Source of the DNA: Cladosporium sp. IMV 00045
Taxonomy: Eukaryota; Ascomycota; Dothideomycetes; Cladosporiales; Cladosporiaceae
DNA length: 40,226 nucleotides
NCBI GenBank assembly: GCA_001931905.2
Contig: MSJI02000007.1
Span: forward strand, 1 to 40,226
Direction: 5' to 3'
In this document: in pieces, positions 9,550 through 20,364 of the stretch
Layout: every line of letters begins with the position of its first letter
Position numbering within the stretch: the stretch's first letter is position 1
The notes under the pieces: model-generated
Seen by the model: the letters and a program-made list of their open reading frames with translations, nothing else
Databases searched by the model: none
What the model was told of the DNA's origin: nothing
Program-made: the position numbers and the translations under genes

Positions 9550-12500
9550 TCAATCCCACTCCTCCCTCCGTCCCCCCACCCTCTCCCTCCTGACCACACT
9601 CTTACTCCCCGCGGGCGGCTTCTTCTCGCCGAAATTATGCAACCTCTCGCCGACAAGGTAGACCTCATCCCTAACCCTGGCACGCCAACGCTCCGTCGCG
9701 CGTGCAAGTTCCAACACGCCCAGTACGCTCAGCACGACACCGCCAACGCAGGGAAAGGAGTACCGATACAGCATCGTGCGCGCATCCTGATCGATCTCGA
9801 AGCCCGACACGCGAGACGCTGTGATGAGCAAGCGGGCCGCGAGGGGCGGGAAGAGGAAAGTGAAAGCTGCGAGGAGGAGGGTCGGTAGGATTACAAAGCG
9901 GGTGGCGAGGCGGACGGAGGGGTTGAGGTAGCCTTGCGCAGTGATGCGGCGGAAAGCCTCTTTGGCGCGCGAGGAGGGGCGGGCGGTCGCGGCGCGGATC
10001 ACGATGCGGCTGTACAGCAGGCCGAGGGCGAAGTCTTGCAGGATGTGGACGTTGTGGTTTGTGAGCCAGTGGGTGTTGGTGGGTGCGGTGGCGGGGGCGG
10101 GGTCGGTTTGGTTGAAAGATTGTGCGGTGAGGTTGGTGGTGCTGAGGAGGGTGGTATTGTTTGTTGCTCGCTCGTGGGCGGAGGCGACCATGTAGGTGTG
10201 CAGGGGGAGGATGATGTAGAATTGGAGCAGGAAGGCGGAGAAGGCTGGGAGGCCGATGCCGAGGAAGCCGTAGACGTAGGTGCATTTCATGGATCGCAGG
10301 GTGAATGTTGCTGCTCTGGAGATCCATGCGCGGAGCTCGATTGACTGAGCTTTCTCGCGCAGCTGGCGGATGGCTTGAGAGCTCTTCAGAGCAGCATAGA
10401 ACACACCGCTCAGGGTGTACGCGCCGAGAGTGTAGGCGTAGATGTCATTGACGAGTACGCCAGGGAAAGCCCAGTCGATCGCATATCTTCCAAACACCAG
10501 CGGGACAAGGGTGGCACAGAGACCAGTAGTCGCAGAGAACGCCCACAGGCAAACCATGAAAAGAGTGACCCGTACCCTGAAGAGCGGGGCCACATAGACC
10601 TTGGCGAAATTCTCATTCTTCTTGCCCTCCTTGTCGACAATGTACACGTCTTCGTCATCGGTGTGAAGGAAAGCCTCACCAGCCTTGGGCGGCCTGTACT
10701 GGTCGTTGCAAGGAGTGAGGACATACTTGCCATCGCGCTGAAAGCGCACCTCAGCCTCGGCATTCGACGAGGCGATGGCCTTCTGATCCACTGCGGATGC
10801 ATTGTAAGCCTCCTCATCTGCCTTGCGTAGAAGGAGCGCGCTCATCCACGTCTTGTGAATGTGATGTCCCTCCTCATCCTTACGGCGGTCATCAAACATG
10901 AAATGTGACAGACGCAGACCACGAGCGCACCGCCGCAACCACCAAGCGTACAAGCCGTTCACAGCATCGCTTGGCTTGAACAGACGCACAAGCAGCGGGG
11001 TGACAAAGTTGTACAGCAACAAGTCGACAGGGAACTCCAGCACTGGCTCGGTCGTAATCCACTGGATGGGGAAAATGTCTTTGAAGACCTTCCCAATCGT
11101 CCAGATGACGCCACCAAGGCAGAGGATGACCAAAGCGCCGTAGACAAGAGCCGAGAAGGCGATCTTGCGCAGTTGCGTGGTGACATTGCGCTCCAGCACG
11201 TCACGGACGGGATGGAAGGTCGGGTCGTCGGGGTCGCGAATGAACCACAACACGCCCTTGCGTAGAATTTTGCGGCACATGCCGACGAACAGGGCAAAAT
11301 GGAACATGTAACACGTGCCCACGAACCAGTGCATGAAGCAGAAAGTGTAAGGTTTGCTGGCAGCGAAAGCAAGGCGAGTGGCAATTGAGGCGCCTCCGAA
11401 AAGCGGGAGGAAAGCAATGTCCAGGAGCAGACCACAGTAGAGTGGAAAGACGAGCATTTCGATGCTGATGATGAGGATGACTTTCAGCACGCCGCCTGCT
11501 TGTCGGAGAGTATCGCGGACCATCTTCTCATATCTCTGTGTTTGAACTGAACCGGTGATTGGCGTGTCTGCTGCGACATACAGAGCAGCCAACATGGTCA
11601 GTGCAACGTAGCCGGTGAAGACCGCAATCACGCGGTCAGATGTGTTCCAGAAGACGAGAGTCGGATCGATTGAAGCAGGCGAGGTCGATGGCACTTGGAG
11701 AGTGAGAGCTCCCGTCTTCAAGCTCCCCAAAGCCTCGAACAACGGCGTGGTGTATTGCGATATCACCTGGACACCAGCCAAAAGCTTTGCGGGTATGATA
11801 GGCACATGGGAGACCATCTTCGTGATTTGACCCCAAGCGGCGGCAAAAGCTCCACTAGAAAGAGCGTCGGCGACAGAGACGATGGTTCGTCCGATGAAAC
11901 TCAGAACCATGTCGGTCTCCTCCTGCAAAGCACGCAAAGATGCATGCGAGTGGACACTCCAGCTTAGTAAGAGTCCGTTGAGGCCCATGTCGCCGTTGGC
12001 CTCAGAGATGAAGAGACTCTGCAGGCGCGCGCCCGAGGCAGTAGCGGTGTTAATAGAAGCGTTGGTAAGCTTCTCCAACAGGGCCGAATTCGGCAGGCGC
12101 AACACCACACCAATAGCCTTGTAGATCAGCTCGCTGACGAGACCAAGTACCATTGTCGACCAGCCACCCACGAAAAGAGATGTGTCGATGACGAAGTCGG
12201 CGATGAAAGAGGCCAGCTGCAGCGGCAGCTTGAAGGCGAAATAGACAGGGCTGCCGATGAAGCTCAGGACAAGCTTTCCGAAGGCGTAAGGCAAACCAAC
12301 GGCGCTGAAGACAGTCCCTGAGACCAAGACGAGGCAGAACATGGACGTCTGGAAGAGAGCAGTGAGGGGACCTTGAAGACCGACGAGCTCAAAAACTCCC
12401 TCCAAGTCCTCCGCATCTTCGATTGCCTCGGCGTCCAGACCAGCTTGCGCAGCAGCGGCAGCGACCTCGGGGTCGACGCCATTGTCCACGCCATCTGCAT

Positions 12501-14856
12501 TGACGGGTTGTTGTGCTTGCAGAGGATCTGCGTGACCATTTTGCGGCGGCGGCAACTGGGCTCCCTGAGCGGCATTGTCGTCATCCACACGCTCTTCACG
12601 TGCGGCGGGCACGGGCTCTGGAGCACTGTTGACTTGGATGTCACCCCAAAACCAATCCGCTACGCTTTCATAGAGACCTTGCTGCGGTGCTTGCTCTGGC
12701 CTATTCTCATGGTTCTCTCGTGTTGCTGGAGCTTCGCCGGACGGAGAATCGTTGTTTGTCTCTGCACCTGCCACAGGCTGGCCGTTACGGTCCCCAACAT
12801 CTTCAAGCCCGAACTCTTCCCTGAAAGCACTACCAAAACGGCTGACAAAGGAGTCGTCATTGGTGGCTTCAGGCTGGTTTTCTTGTGGACTGTCATCAGT
12901 TGACTCTGTTGATTGTTCAGCAGCTTGAGACGTGTCGCCTGTTGAAGGGCCCTGCGCGCCCTCGTTCTCAGCCTTGTCTTCGCTTTCTTTGCTCTCCTTC
13001 TCCTTCGTGGGTTTCTGCTCAGACGCCTCTTCCTGTCTTGGCTCGGGCACAGCTCTTGCCTTCCCATTCCCACTCCGCTTGATGTTTTTCTTCGCATCAG
13101 GTCCCGCGTTTGTGATCGGCATGCCTTCCTTCTCAACGTCGAAATGCGAATCTGAAGGTTCGAAGACTCTCTCGCTAAGTTCGGCAAGCTTATTTGCCAA
13201 CGAAGGCTCTGCGGGCTGGGATGTATTCTCTGAGCTCTCCTGAGCTGGTGTTCTAGCAGTGCTTGGTCCCGCTTCTAAGGGTTCTTCATCGGTGTTGTCC
13301 GCGGCATCGCCGTGAACTTGACCGAAGATACCATCGGCTTCCTCGAGTAAGCGTTGGATCTGTGTGGCACGCGATGAAAACTCACGCTCGGGCATGGGCG
13401 GCCTTGCAGCCGAATCGCTGTCATCTTGACGGGAAGTGTCGTGGTACTGTTCTGGAACGCGATCTTCTATCAATGCGTCTAATAGAGCCGAACGATCTTG
13501 GGCGGACTTCTTTCGGTTGATCTCTGCCACGAGGATGGATCCCCATGCATTGCGTTCGTCGTCCGGGAAGGAGGAAAGTTTCGCGTAGACCCTGTCGGTG
13601 AATGCATCTAGATCTAGGTCAGGCTCGTATCCAGCAGCACGAATTTGCTCCGTCACTATCGGAGCTCGTTCTTCGAACGCTGCTCTGTCTCCATTGGAGA
13701 GCATTTCTGTCGACTCTTCAATAATCTCTTCTAGCCTCTCCCAACCGATAAACTCTGGCCTTTCAAGTTCGATGCTCTCCAAATTCTGTCGTTGGGCGTC
13801 CTCTGTCTCACGCTGAAGTTCAAGCAGCCGTCTTCGCGCCTGATCTAGCAGTTCCTGCTGTCTCCTGAAACGATCGTTTTCCTCTTGAACTCGATCCGCA
13901 GCCTCTCGTAGTTGTTGTTCCACGTTATTCAACTGTTCCATATTGACAAGTGGTTGCTGCTGGACAACCCATTCGCGGATCAGGAAGATCAAGATGAAGC
14001 CGATGATAACGACGCAAGTTATGAGTTGGCCTTCGAAGATGTCGAGGATGAAGCGATTGAGTCCAGGGTTCGGCGTGAGCTCCGAAAGATACTTGAAGGA
14101 CGAGAAGACCGAGGTGTCGGCTTGCGGCCACTGCAGAGCTTGACTCGTCTGGTTGAGAGATGTGGCATTGATATTTGTCGAATCGAGGTTCAAGCCTGAA
14201 GCCCAATCGGCACTGTTATTGGCAGGTGTCGTTCCTTCGCTGTTTAAGAGCGCTGCTCCAGCACGCGAGGTCGCATTGTTTCGCTCCAGGAAAGCTTTGA
14301 GACTCCCGCCACTTGCGCGCTTGATCTTGAAGAGATACATTTCTCTTGCCCACCCAGCGTCCATAATCCAGAACATCCATCTCCAGGCCCAGCGAATAAA
14401 CCATGGCAACATGACCAACCACACCATTCCAACTAGCAGTCCTCTTGCTGTACTTGATATGCCTTGCCCGACATGTATCATTGCTCTTTTTATGAAGACA
14501 TCCCAAGGTAGCTGCGCGGGCATGTCGGCATCGTATAATTTTGTGAATCGGAAGGGCGTCTTGCACAGCTCGCAGTGCTTTTTGTTTGAATGTGATAGCC
14601 ATTCCATCAGGCATTCCTGGTGGACATATTGGATGCTGCCGCTACATTTGCAAGGGTGGAACAGAGGCTCGTCGGGAGAGCCTTCGCTGCGGCAGATGCG
14701 ACATGTGGGATGGGCATCTGAGCCGGGATCGCTGGTTGGATTTGAATCGAGGGTGTCTTTGCGCGAAAGCGATTCGTACTCGTGCATTGCTTCTTCTATG
14801 GCGTCCCGGTCCATGGAGAATGTTCTGCGCACATCCTCGTCGTCGTTGAACTCCAT
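9550..14856 (-). CDS. DOA10: ERAD E3 ubiquitin-protein ligase Doa10/Ssm4 (MARCH6/TEB4 family)
   Basis: Polytopic ER and inner-nuclear-membrane ubiquitin ligase that targets proteins with cytosolic or membrane degrons. It is one uninterrupted frame of 1768 residues, slightly longer than yeast Ssm4 (about 1319) but normal for filamentous fungi. The RING-CH domain is complete: Cys 52, 55, 69, 71, His 79, Cys 82, 95 and 98 (C4HC3). The membrane-proximal FTKLYDADMPAQLPWDVFIK follows, then the first membrane pair. A coiled coil at about residues 305-360 (EQQLREAADRVQEENDRFRR) and an acidic Ser/Glu-rich disordered insert at about 490-800 come before the remaining membrane segments. The C-terminus has the family ending VYLVGERLHNFGE. 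The start at 14856 is the first Met, in a good context (GCGCCATGG). It is divergent from the HDEL gene and shares its promoter. Confidence 0.96.
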   Translation of the reverse strand: MEFNDDEDVRRTFSMDRDAIEEAMHEYESLSRKDTLDSNPTSDPGSDAHPTCRICRSEGSPDEPLFHPCKCSGSIQYVHQECLMEWLSHSNKKHCELCKTPFRFTKLYDADMPAQLPWDVFIKRAMIHVGQGISSTARGLLVGMVWLVMLPWFIRWAWRWMFWIMDAGWAREMYLFKIKRASGGSLKAFLERNNATSRAGAALLNSEGTTPANNSADWASGLNLDSTNINATSLNQTSQALQWPQADTSVFSSFKYLSELTPNPGLNRFILDIFEGQLITCVVIIGFILIFLIREWVVQQQPLVNMEQLNNVEQQLREAADRVQEENDRFRRQQELLDQARRRLLELQRETEDAQRQNLESIELERPEFIGWERLEEIIEESTEMLSNGDRAAFEERAPIVTEQIRAAGYEPDLDLDAFTDRVYAKLSSFPDDERNAWGSILVAEINRKKSAQDRSALLDALIEDRVPEQYHDTSRQDDSDSAARPPMPEREFSSRATQIQRLLEEADGIFGQVHGDAADNTDEEPLEAGPSTARTPAQESSENTSQPAEPSLANKLAELSERVFEPSDSHFDVEKEGMPITNAGPDAKKNIKRSGNGKARAVPEPRQEEASEQKPTKEKESKESEDKAENEGAQGPSTGDTSQAAEQSTESTDDSPQENQPEATNDDSFVSRFGSAFREEFGLEDVGDRNGQPVAGAETNNDSPSGEAPATRENHENRPEQAPQQGLYESVADWFWGDIQVNSAPEPVPAAREERVDDDNAAQGAQLPPPQNGHADPLQAQQPVNADGVDNGVDPEVAAAAAQAGLDAEAIEDAEDLEGVFELVGLQGPLTALFQTSMFCLVLVSGTVFSAVGLPYAFGKLVLSFIGSPVYFAFKLPLQLASFIADFVIDTSLFVGGWSTMVLGLVSELIYKAIGVVLRLPNSALLEKLTNASINTATASGARLQSLFISEANGDMGLNGLLLSWSVHSHASLRALQEETDMVLSFIGRTIVSVADALSSGAFAAAWGQITKMVSHVPIIPAKLLAGVQVISQYTTPLFEALGSLKTGALTLQVPSTSPASIDPTLVFWNTSDRVIAVFTGYVALTMLAALYVAADTPITGSVQTQRYEKMVRDTLRQAGGVLKVILIISIEMLVFPLYCGLLLDIAFLPLFGGASIATRLAFAASKPYTFCFMHWFVGTCYMFHFALFVGMCRKILRKGVLWFIRDPDDPTFHPVRDVLERNVTTQLRKIAFSALVYGALVILCLGGVIWTIGKVFKDIFPIQWITTEPVLEFPVDLLLYNFVTPLLVRLFKPSDAVNGLYAWWLRRCARGLRLSHFMFDDRRKDEEGHHIHKTWMSALLLRKADEEAYNASAVDQKAIASSNAEAEVRFQRDGKYVLTPCNDQYRPPKAGEAFLHTDDEDVYIVDKEGKKNENFAKVYVAPLFRVRVTLFMVCLWAFSATTGLCATLVPLVFGRYAIDWAFPGVLVNDIYAYTLGAYTLSGVFYAALKSSQAIRQLREKAQSIELRAWISRAATFTLRSMKCTYVYGFLGIGLPAFSAFLLQFYIILPLHTYMVASAHERATNNTTLLSTTNLTAQSFNQTDPAPATAPTNTHWLTNHNVHILQDFALGLLYSRIVIRAATARPSSRAKEAFRRITAQGYLNPSVRLATRFVILPTLLLAAFTFLFPPLAARLLITASRVSGFEIDQDARTMLYRYSFPCVGGVVLSVLGVLELARATERWRARVRDEVYLVGERLHNFGEKKPPAGSKSVVRRERVGGRREEWD

Positions 14857-15692
14857 GGCGCTTGTGGTGGGTTGGTGGATTGATGGCCAGTAAGGCGACA
14901 GGTGGTGAGACTAATTGTACATCGAGCGGTTCAGACTGCCTTTTAACGACAGTAGGCCTTGGTTGAAGTGAAGAGGTCTGGCGAGTGACGTGGGAAGGAT
15001 TGCTGGCAGTGGTAGGATGGACAAGTTAGAAGTAATAAAGTAGGGTCCGTCAAACGGCGGGGAAGTTGCAGGATGTCGCTTAAGGTGACGGCGACGGTCA
15101 GCGAGCGAATTAGGAGGGCGGGCTGAGTTATGACCAGAAGGACGGGTATGGATAATGGTCAAGAGAGATGACCTCCAACTGGCGCGCGGCGACTATTTGG
15201 CAGGTTGCTTTACTAAGTGAGCACGTGGGGTGGAGGGATGAAGTGAATGTTGGTAGATGCAGCGGGCGATCTCGCCTTCACATGTCGCAAGCGGCCGACC
15301 CTGACTGCATGTGCTGCCTGAGGCAAGAAAGTCAAAGCAGAGCTTGTGATGTAATGGCTGACAGGCGAGACAGGAAAGCTTGGAACGACGCGAACTGCTC
15401 CCTAGCACTGCTGAGCTCTCACCATTTACTGCATCTATCTCGTTATTTGTCCATATCGTACATATCACTCACCTCGACTTTGTTCATACCAAGACAGCAA
15501 ATTCAGATTTTATTCCTCCTTCTTCTCCACGTCTGCAACACGTGCCTCCCCAACGACACCCCTTCACTTCCCCAGGCCGCATGCCTAGATCAAGCTCGGA
15601 GCTTATCTAGCCTTTTAGCGTAGAGGTAGTGTTACTTGCCAACAGCTGCTGCCGTCTCGATTGATTGTTTCTTCCGCGCCCAAACTGCCCAG
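14857..15692. promoter_or_regulatory. Divergent promoter shared by DOA10 and the HDEL-protein gene
   Basis: 836 bp separate the two start codons, with no convincing gene between them. It contains TGACGTGG at 14986-14993 and two CACGTG E-boxes at 15222-15227 and 15539-15544. The half next to the plus-strand gene is C/T-rich (about 15515-15580), typical of a fungal leader. The frame of the plus gene runs open back to 15636 but has no ATG before 15693. Shared regulation of two ER proteins is an inference from this layout. Confidence 0.6.
14986..14993 (+). promoter_or_regulatory. TGACGTGG element (UPR/bZIP-like site)
   Basis: The octamer TGACGTGG lies about 130 bp upstream of the DOA10 start. 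It equals the metazoan XBP1/ATF6 UPRE core and is close to the ACGTG core bound by fungal bZIP factors such as Hac1. An 8-mer can occur by chance, so only its position between two ER-protein genes makes it noteworthy. Confidence 0.35.
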
Positions 15693-18600
15693 ATGGCTAG
15701 TCAGGTCGACAACAAACCTGACAAAGTAGTCATGCCTTCACAACCCAACGGCAATGTGGCTTCGCATGGCACCAAGTCGTCGCGTTCATCACGAAGAAGG
15801 TCCCAGAGACGCTCAACCACCGGATGGCTGCTCAGCAAGGCCGCGAAGCTGACCGTCTGGTACTGCTTGATCACCGTCTTCTTCCGCTGTCCTTCGCAGC
15901 AGTCTGATCTCCGCAACGACTCGCCACAGGTGTGCAAAAGGTATCTGCAGGCCAGAGACTTCGTCACCCCTTACGCCCAGCCCTACTACCAGCAACACCT
16001 CGCACCCTACGTCGAGCAGGCCCAGCCTTACGTCGATCGATTCAACGCCCAGGTCTACCAGCCAGGATACGCCTTGTACCAGCAGCATGCTGCTCCCCGG
16101 GTTGCTCAAGCGCAAGAGATCGGACACAAGCAATGGGGAAAGACCGTCAAGCCTCAGCTTGAAGTCGCACAGCAGCACGCATGGAAACAATACGAGGCAG
16201 TCCTCGGCCCTTATGTTAACAAGGCATACGACTCCGTGAACCCTCACTTTCAATCCCTGAAGACCTCCGCCTCGGACATCTGGGAGCTTGAGCTTCAGCC
16301 GGTCTACCGCAAGACGGCTCCGTACACCCAGAAAGCCTTTACCCAGGGCCGTCATTTTGCAGTTGAGACCGTCTTGCCTCAGGCGCAGTATGCCGGTAAC
16401 GCTGTTTGGTCGCTGTGGATTCGTCAGGTCTGGCCAAAACTCCGTGTCTTCTACGGCGAGAACGTCGAGCCGCAGTTCATGCGCATCACCGAGCGCCTTG
16501 GCCGATACCGCGATGAGAAGAAGCTGGAGGCCGAGATCAAGAGCATGGAGAAGTCATACAGCGCTGAGGACGCCTCTTCCACCGCCTCACTTTCCGCCTC
16601 CAGCGTCTCCTCTGCCGTTTCCGAAGCTACCAAAGGTGCATCTTCTGCGAGCAGCGTCGCTAGCGAGCCTTCGCCGTCCGTTGAGCCGCGCGAGCTTTTC
16701 CTCCAAGATCTGAAGAGCTGGGAACAAGTCTGCTCCAAAGCTGTTGACGAAGGCGCCGAGCACTTGAAAGAGCGTATTGATGAGATCAGCGAACACCAGA
16801 AGAAGAGCCAGATCGAGGGTGTCGGCCAGTCGCTTGTTGTCCAGCTCGAGGAGACTGTCGAGGGCGTAATCAACAGTGTCAAAGCGCGCATCCTCGCCGT
16901 CGTCGGTGCTATCCCTGAAGAGCCCACTGATGATGACATTGAGGAAGCTCAGCTTGCCCTCGCCTCCGCCGTTCGTGCCGCTGGCCAGAATGTCAAGTCT
17001 CGCGCTCAGGCGGTCAGGGAGTGGCACCAGGCTTACACTGGCGAGACAACCGATCTCATCAACAAGGCTCTTGAGTCCACTCTCGAGACTGTTGACAGCA
17101 TCCGCGAACTTCGTCTCACCGAGATCGGACGTAAGTACTCCGACAGCGGTCTGGCCCACAAGGACTGGTCGAAGTACAACGACCTCAAGAAGGCGACCAA
17201 GGCGTGGCGCAAGGACGTTGAGAAGGTCGCTGTGGACCATGAGAGCATCGTCGCGAGCAAGGAAGCTGCACAGAACGTCGAGCACAGCGGAATGGGCATT
17301 GCTGAGCAGGCTGCCAAAGAGCTTGCTAGGCTGAAGGATGTTGGCAAATGGAAGATTGCTGCCGAGGACTCCAGCGATGACTTCAACACAAAGAACACCC
17401 CGCCCGTCTCTAAGCGTGCTCAGCGCAAGATTGAGCAACAGGCCGCTGAGGCTTCCGCCGCCGCGGCTTCTGCTGCCGCTGCTGCCAGCGCCTCAGTCGA
17501 AGACACAGTGGAATCTGTCAAACGTTCATCGGAGCACCTTGTTGGCAAGGCAACTGAGGCTATTATTGGAAGTGAACAGCCCGCAGTGGAGAGCGTCACC
17601 AGCAAGGTCGCTGAATCGGTTTCCAGCGCGGCCTCCGAAGTCAGCTCTTCCGTCATTGGCACTGAATCTTCTCTGTCCGACTCCCTGGCCGACGGCGCAT
17701 CTTCAGTCTCCGAGGCCATTGTTGGCTCGGAAACCCCTGCCTACGAAAGCCTTGCCTCTTCTGCTTCTTCTGTGGTCTATGATAACTCTGCCAGCCTTGA
17801 CCCTGAAGCCGCAAGCATCCTCGCTGCTGGCAAGTCCGCCAATGACAACGCTGCCAGCAGTGTTTCCTCTGCCGCCACAAAAGGTTCGTCTAGCGCCTCA
17901 TCTGTGGCCTCTCAAGTCTCCGACTTCGCGTCTGATATCGTCGACGAGGCGAGCTCCAGCGCGTCTTCTGTCTCGTCTGTCGTTTCCGATGAACTTCCCG
18001 ACAGCAGGGATGTGTCGTCTGCTAGCGAATCCGCCTCTTCCAAGGTTTGGGGTGGTGCGATGGCTCAATCTGTGCCCTCCTCCGGCGGCCCGGTTTTGGA
18101 CGAAGAGTTTGATGATGACGAAGCTGAAAGCTACAGCGAGCGTCTTCAGGAGGTGGTCGATGAGGTTTTGGACCAAGGTGCCCGCCTCACGCAGGCAATT
18201 GAGGATGCTATCAAGCCAGCCACCTCTACACAGGGCAACATTGAGAGCGCAACTTCTCTTGCCAGCGAACAGTACGAGAGCGCCTTGAGCGCTGCCAGCA
18301 GCATCCTCTATGGAGCTGAGCCGGAAGGCACAGAGGCCATCAAGCAGCAGTACAACGACGCTGTCACCGCCGCCTCCAACGCCATCTACGGCACACCCAC
18401 GCCTCTCGGCTCCGCTGTCACTGAAGCTGCGCGCATCACAGAGAGCGTGGCAATCGACGCTGCATCTCGTTACCAAGAAGCCAGCGCCGTTGCTCAATCT
18501 CACTACGACGCTGCAAAGTCCAACATTTACGACCACATGGATGGCACCGCTAAGCCTATCCACAGGTCGATGTTCCAGTCTGCCAAATCCGCGTACTCTG

Positions 18601-20364
18601 ACGCCGTCTCTGCCGCCAGCTCGAGATACCTTGCTGTTGCAGACGCTATTCCCACTGCCCCGCCTGTCTTTGAGAAGGTCGAAGATGCGTACTCGAGCAT
18701 CAACTCTCTTGCATCTTCCCGCTTGTCTGAGGGTCTCTCTGCGGCTTCGGCGCAATATCACAGCGCCAAGATCGCCGTTGGTGCAGAGCCAACGCCCGCT
18801 CACCAGGCATACATGGCCAGCGCCCAGCAGGCTTACTACCAAGGCATCGGCTACGCCCATGACCAATACTCCTCTTTCGTTGCCGCAGCGAGTGATGCTG
18901 TGGGTGCCACTCCTACCACCGGCTGGCAAGCATATGTTGCGGCTGCTCAAAGCACCTATGATGCCGCCATGTCTGCCGCTAGCTCGCAGATGTCCGACGT
19001 CTACGCTTCTGCAACTTCGGCCGCGGGCGTGACCAGCAAGCCCCCAGCTCAGGCCGTGCTCGAATCAATCTCGTCTGAGTACGATGTCGTGTTTTCTGCT
19101 GCATCCAGTCAGCTTGCCGCAGCCACCGATGCGTACAAGAAGCCTGCATACCAATCTCATATCGATGCTGCTCAGGCTTCTTACAGCTCTGCCGTCTCTG
19201 CTGCTAGCTCAAACCTCGATGAGCTTGCTCAGAAGGCTCGTTCCGCCGCCGGTGCTACAGAGAAGTCACCCGTTCAATCTGCCATCGATGAGGCTCAAAA
19301 CCAGTACGAAGCTGCAGTGGAAGCCGCATCATCTCAGCTGATGTACGCTTCAACCTACGCCCACGATGCTCTCTACGGCACCACCCCAGCCGCCTACGAC
19401 CAAGCCGCCTCCGCAGCCAGCACAGCAATTTTCGGCGCCGAGACCCCTTTCATGGAGTCAATGGCATCCCGCGCCGAAGAGAACTGGGAGTCCCTGATCG
19501 CCCGCGCCAGCGACCAGGTTTACGGCCAGCCTCCGCCTTTCACCGACGCGTTCTACAGCTCCGCCACCTCCGTCTACGCGCAGGCCACCGACGGCGCCAT
19601 CTACCAGTACGAGGCGGTGCAATCCCTCTTCTCTGAGATCATCAGCGAGCGCGAGCCTGAATTCACCGAATCCGTCATGAGCCGTCTGCACTCTGCCTAC
19701 CACACCGGCGCACCTCACCTCGCCTCGGCCGCTTCCAGCTACGCCGAGGAGGCCTACGAAAGCGCATCATCCGTCGTCTCGAGCGTCTTCACCCCGCCGC
19801 CCACCATCGAAGCTGTCCTTGACTCTGTCGCCGAGCAGATCGAAAGCGCGGTCGAAGCCGCTAGCGCCCAGGTCTACGGCACAAGCAAGGGTAAGTCTCA
19901 GTCTTCTCACCTCAACCACCCATGAAAAATCAAAACTAACACCCCACGCAGGCCCCTACGAACAAGCCACCTCCTCCGCCTCCTCGGCCTACTCCTCCGC
20001 CAGCGCCGCCATCTACGCCGATCAAGCGCCCAACTACGCCTCCGCCGCACAAGCAAGCATGAGCCTAGCCGCCGAATCCGCCTCTCAAGCCATCTCCTCA
20101 GCCCTCTTCGGCACTTCCACCGGCCCCGTGGAAGCCGCCACGTCCGCTATGGCCGAGCAGGTGGAGTCCGCTCGCGATGCTGTGAGTAGCGCGCTGTGGA
20201 GTGAGGAGCAGAAGGGCGCTATGGAGAGTGCGGGGGGGAGGATTGCAAATGTGATGGAGAGCGCGAGGAGTCGTATGGAGGAATTTGCTGCGAGGGCTAC
20301 GGAGGCTGTTGTTTCTGATGCTGGCGAGGAGAAGGAGGAGGAGGTGGTGCATGATGAGTTGTAA
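15693..20364 (+). CDS. Signal-anchored Ala/Ser-rich repeat protein with C-terminal HDEL (ER lumen)
   Basis: Two exons, 15693-19890 and 19952-20364 (GTAAGT donor, CGCAG acceptor, phase 1), encode 1536 residues. The start is the first ATG in frame. An Arg/Ser-rich tail (SSRSSRRRSQRRS, about residues 29-41) precedes one hydrophobic segment (about 45-65, WLLSKAAKLTVWYCLITVFF). By the positive-inside rule this is a type II anchor with a cytosolic N-terminus. Residues 90-260 form Tyr/Gln-rich helices punctuated by prolines, ending in a conserved-looking FYGENVEPQ and ERLGRYRDEKK. Charged, coiled-coil-like sequence occupies about 350-600. From about 600 to the end there are Ala/Ser-rich amphipathic repeats with motifs such as AVSAASS and AIYG. 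The last four residues are HDEL, the fungal ER-retrieval signal. I recall homologues carrying the automated name transcription factor Hoxa13; there is no homeobox here. Exact function is unknown; a lumenal structural or lipid-binding role is inferred. Confidence 0.9.
18200..19700 (+). repeat. Degenerate roughly 41-residue repeats inside the HDEL protein
   Basis: Aligning the encoded Y--AVSAASS-like blocks gives successive Tyr-to-Tyr distances of 32, 48, 41, 41, 34 and 41 residues. Each unit has a helix with AVSAASS, a short turn often containing G or P (SAAGATEKSP, IAVGAEPTP, SAAGVTSKPP), and a second helix rich in Ala/Gln (IDEAQNQ, VAAAQST). Most length differences are multiples of 7, which suggests insertion or loss of two helical turns. 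The nucleotide repeats are highly diverged, so the expansion is old. Confidence 0.7.

Noticed and set aside
15636..15692. Upstream extension of the HDEL protein starting at 15636
   Set aside because: The codon there is TTG, not ATG. The first ATG is at 15693 and the extension shows no conserved or signal-like sequence.
16587..17438. 283-residue minus-strand ORF within the HDEL gene
   Set aside because: Complement of Ala/Ser-rich codons; low-complexity leucine/alanine pattern and no recognisable family.
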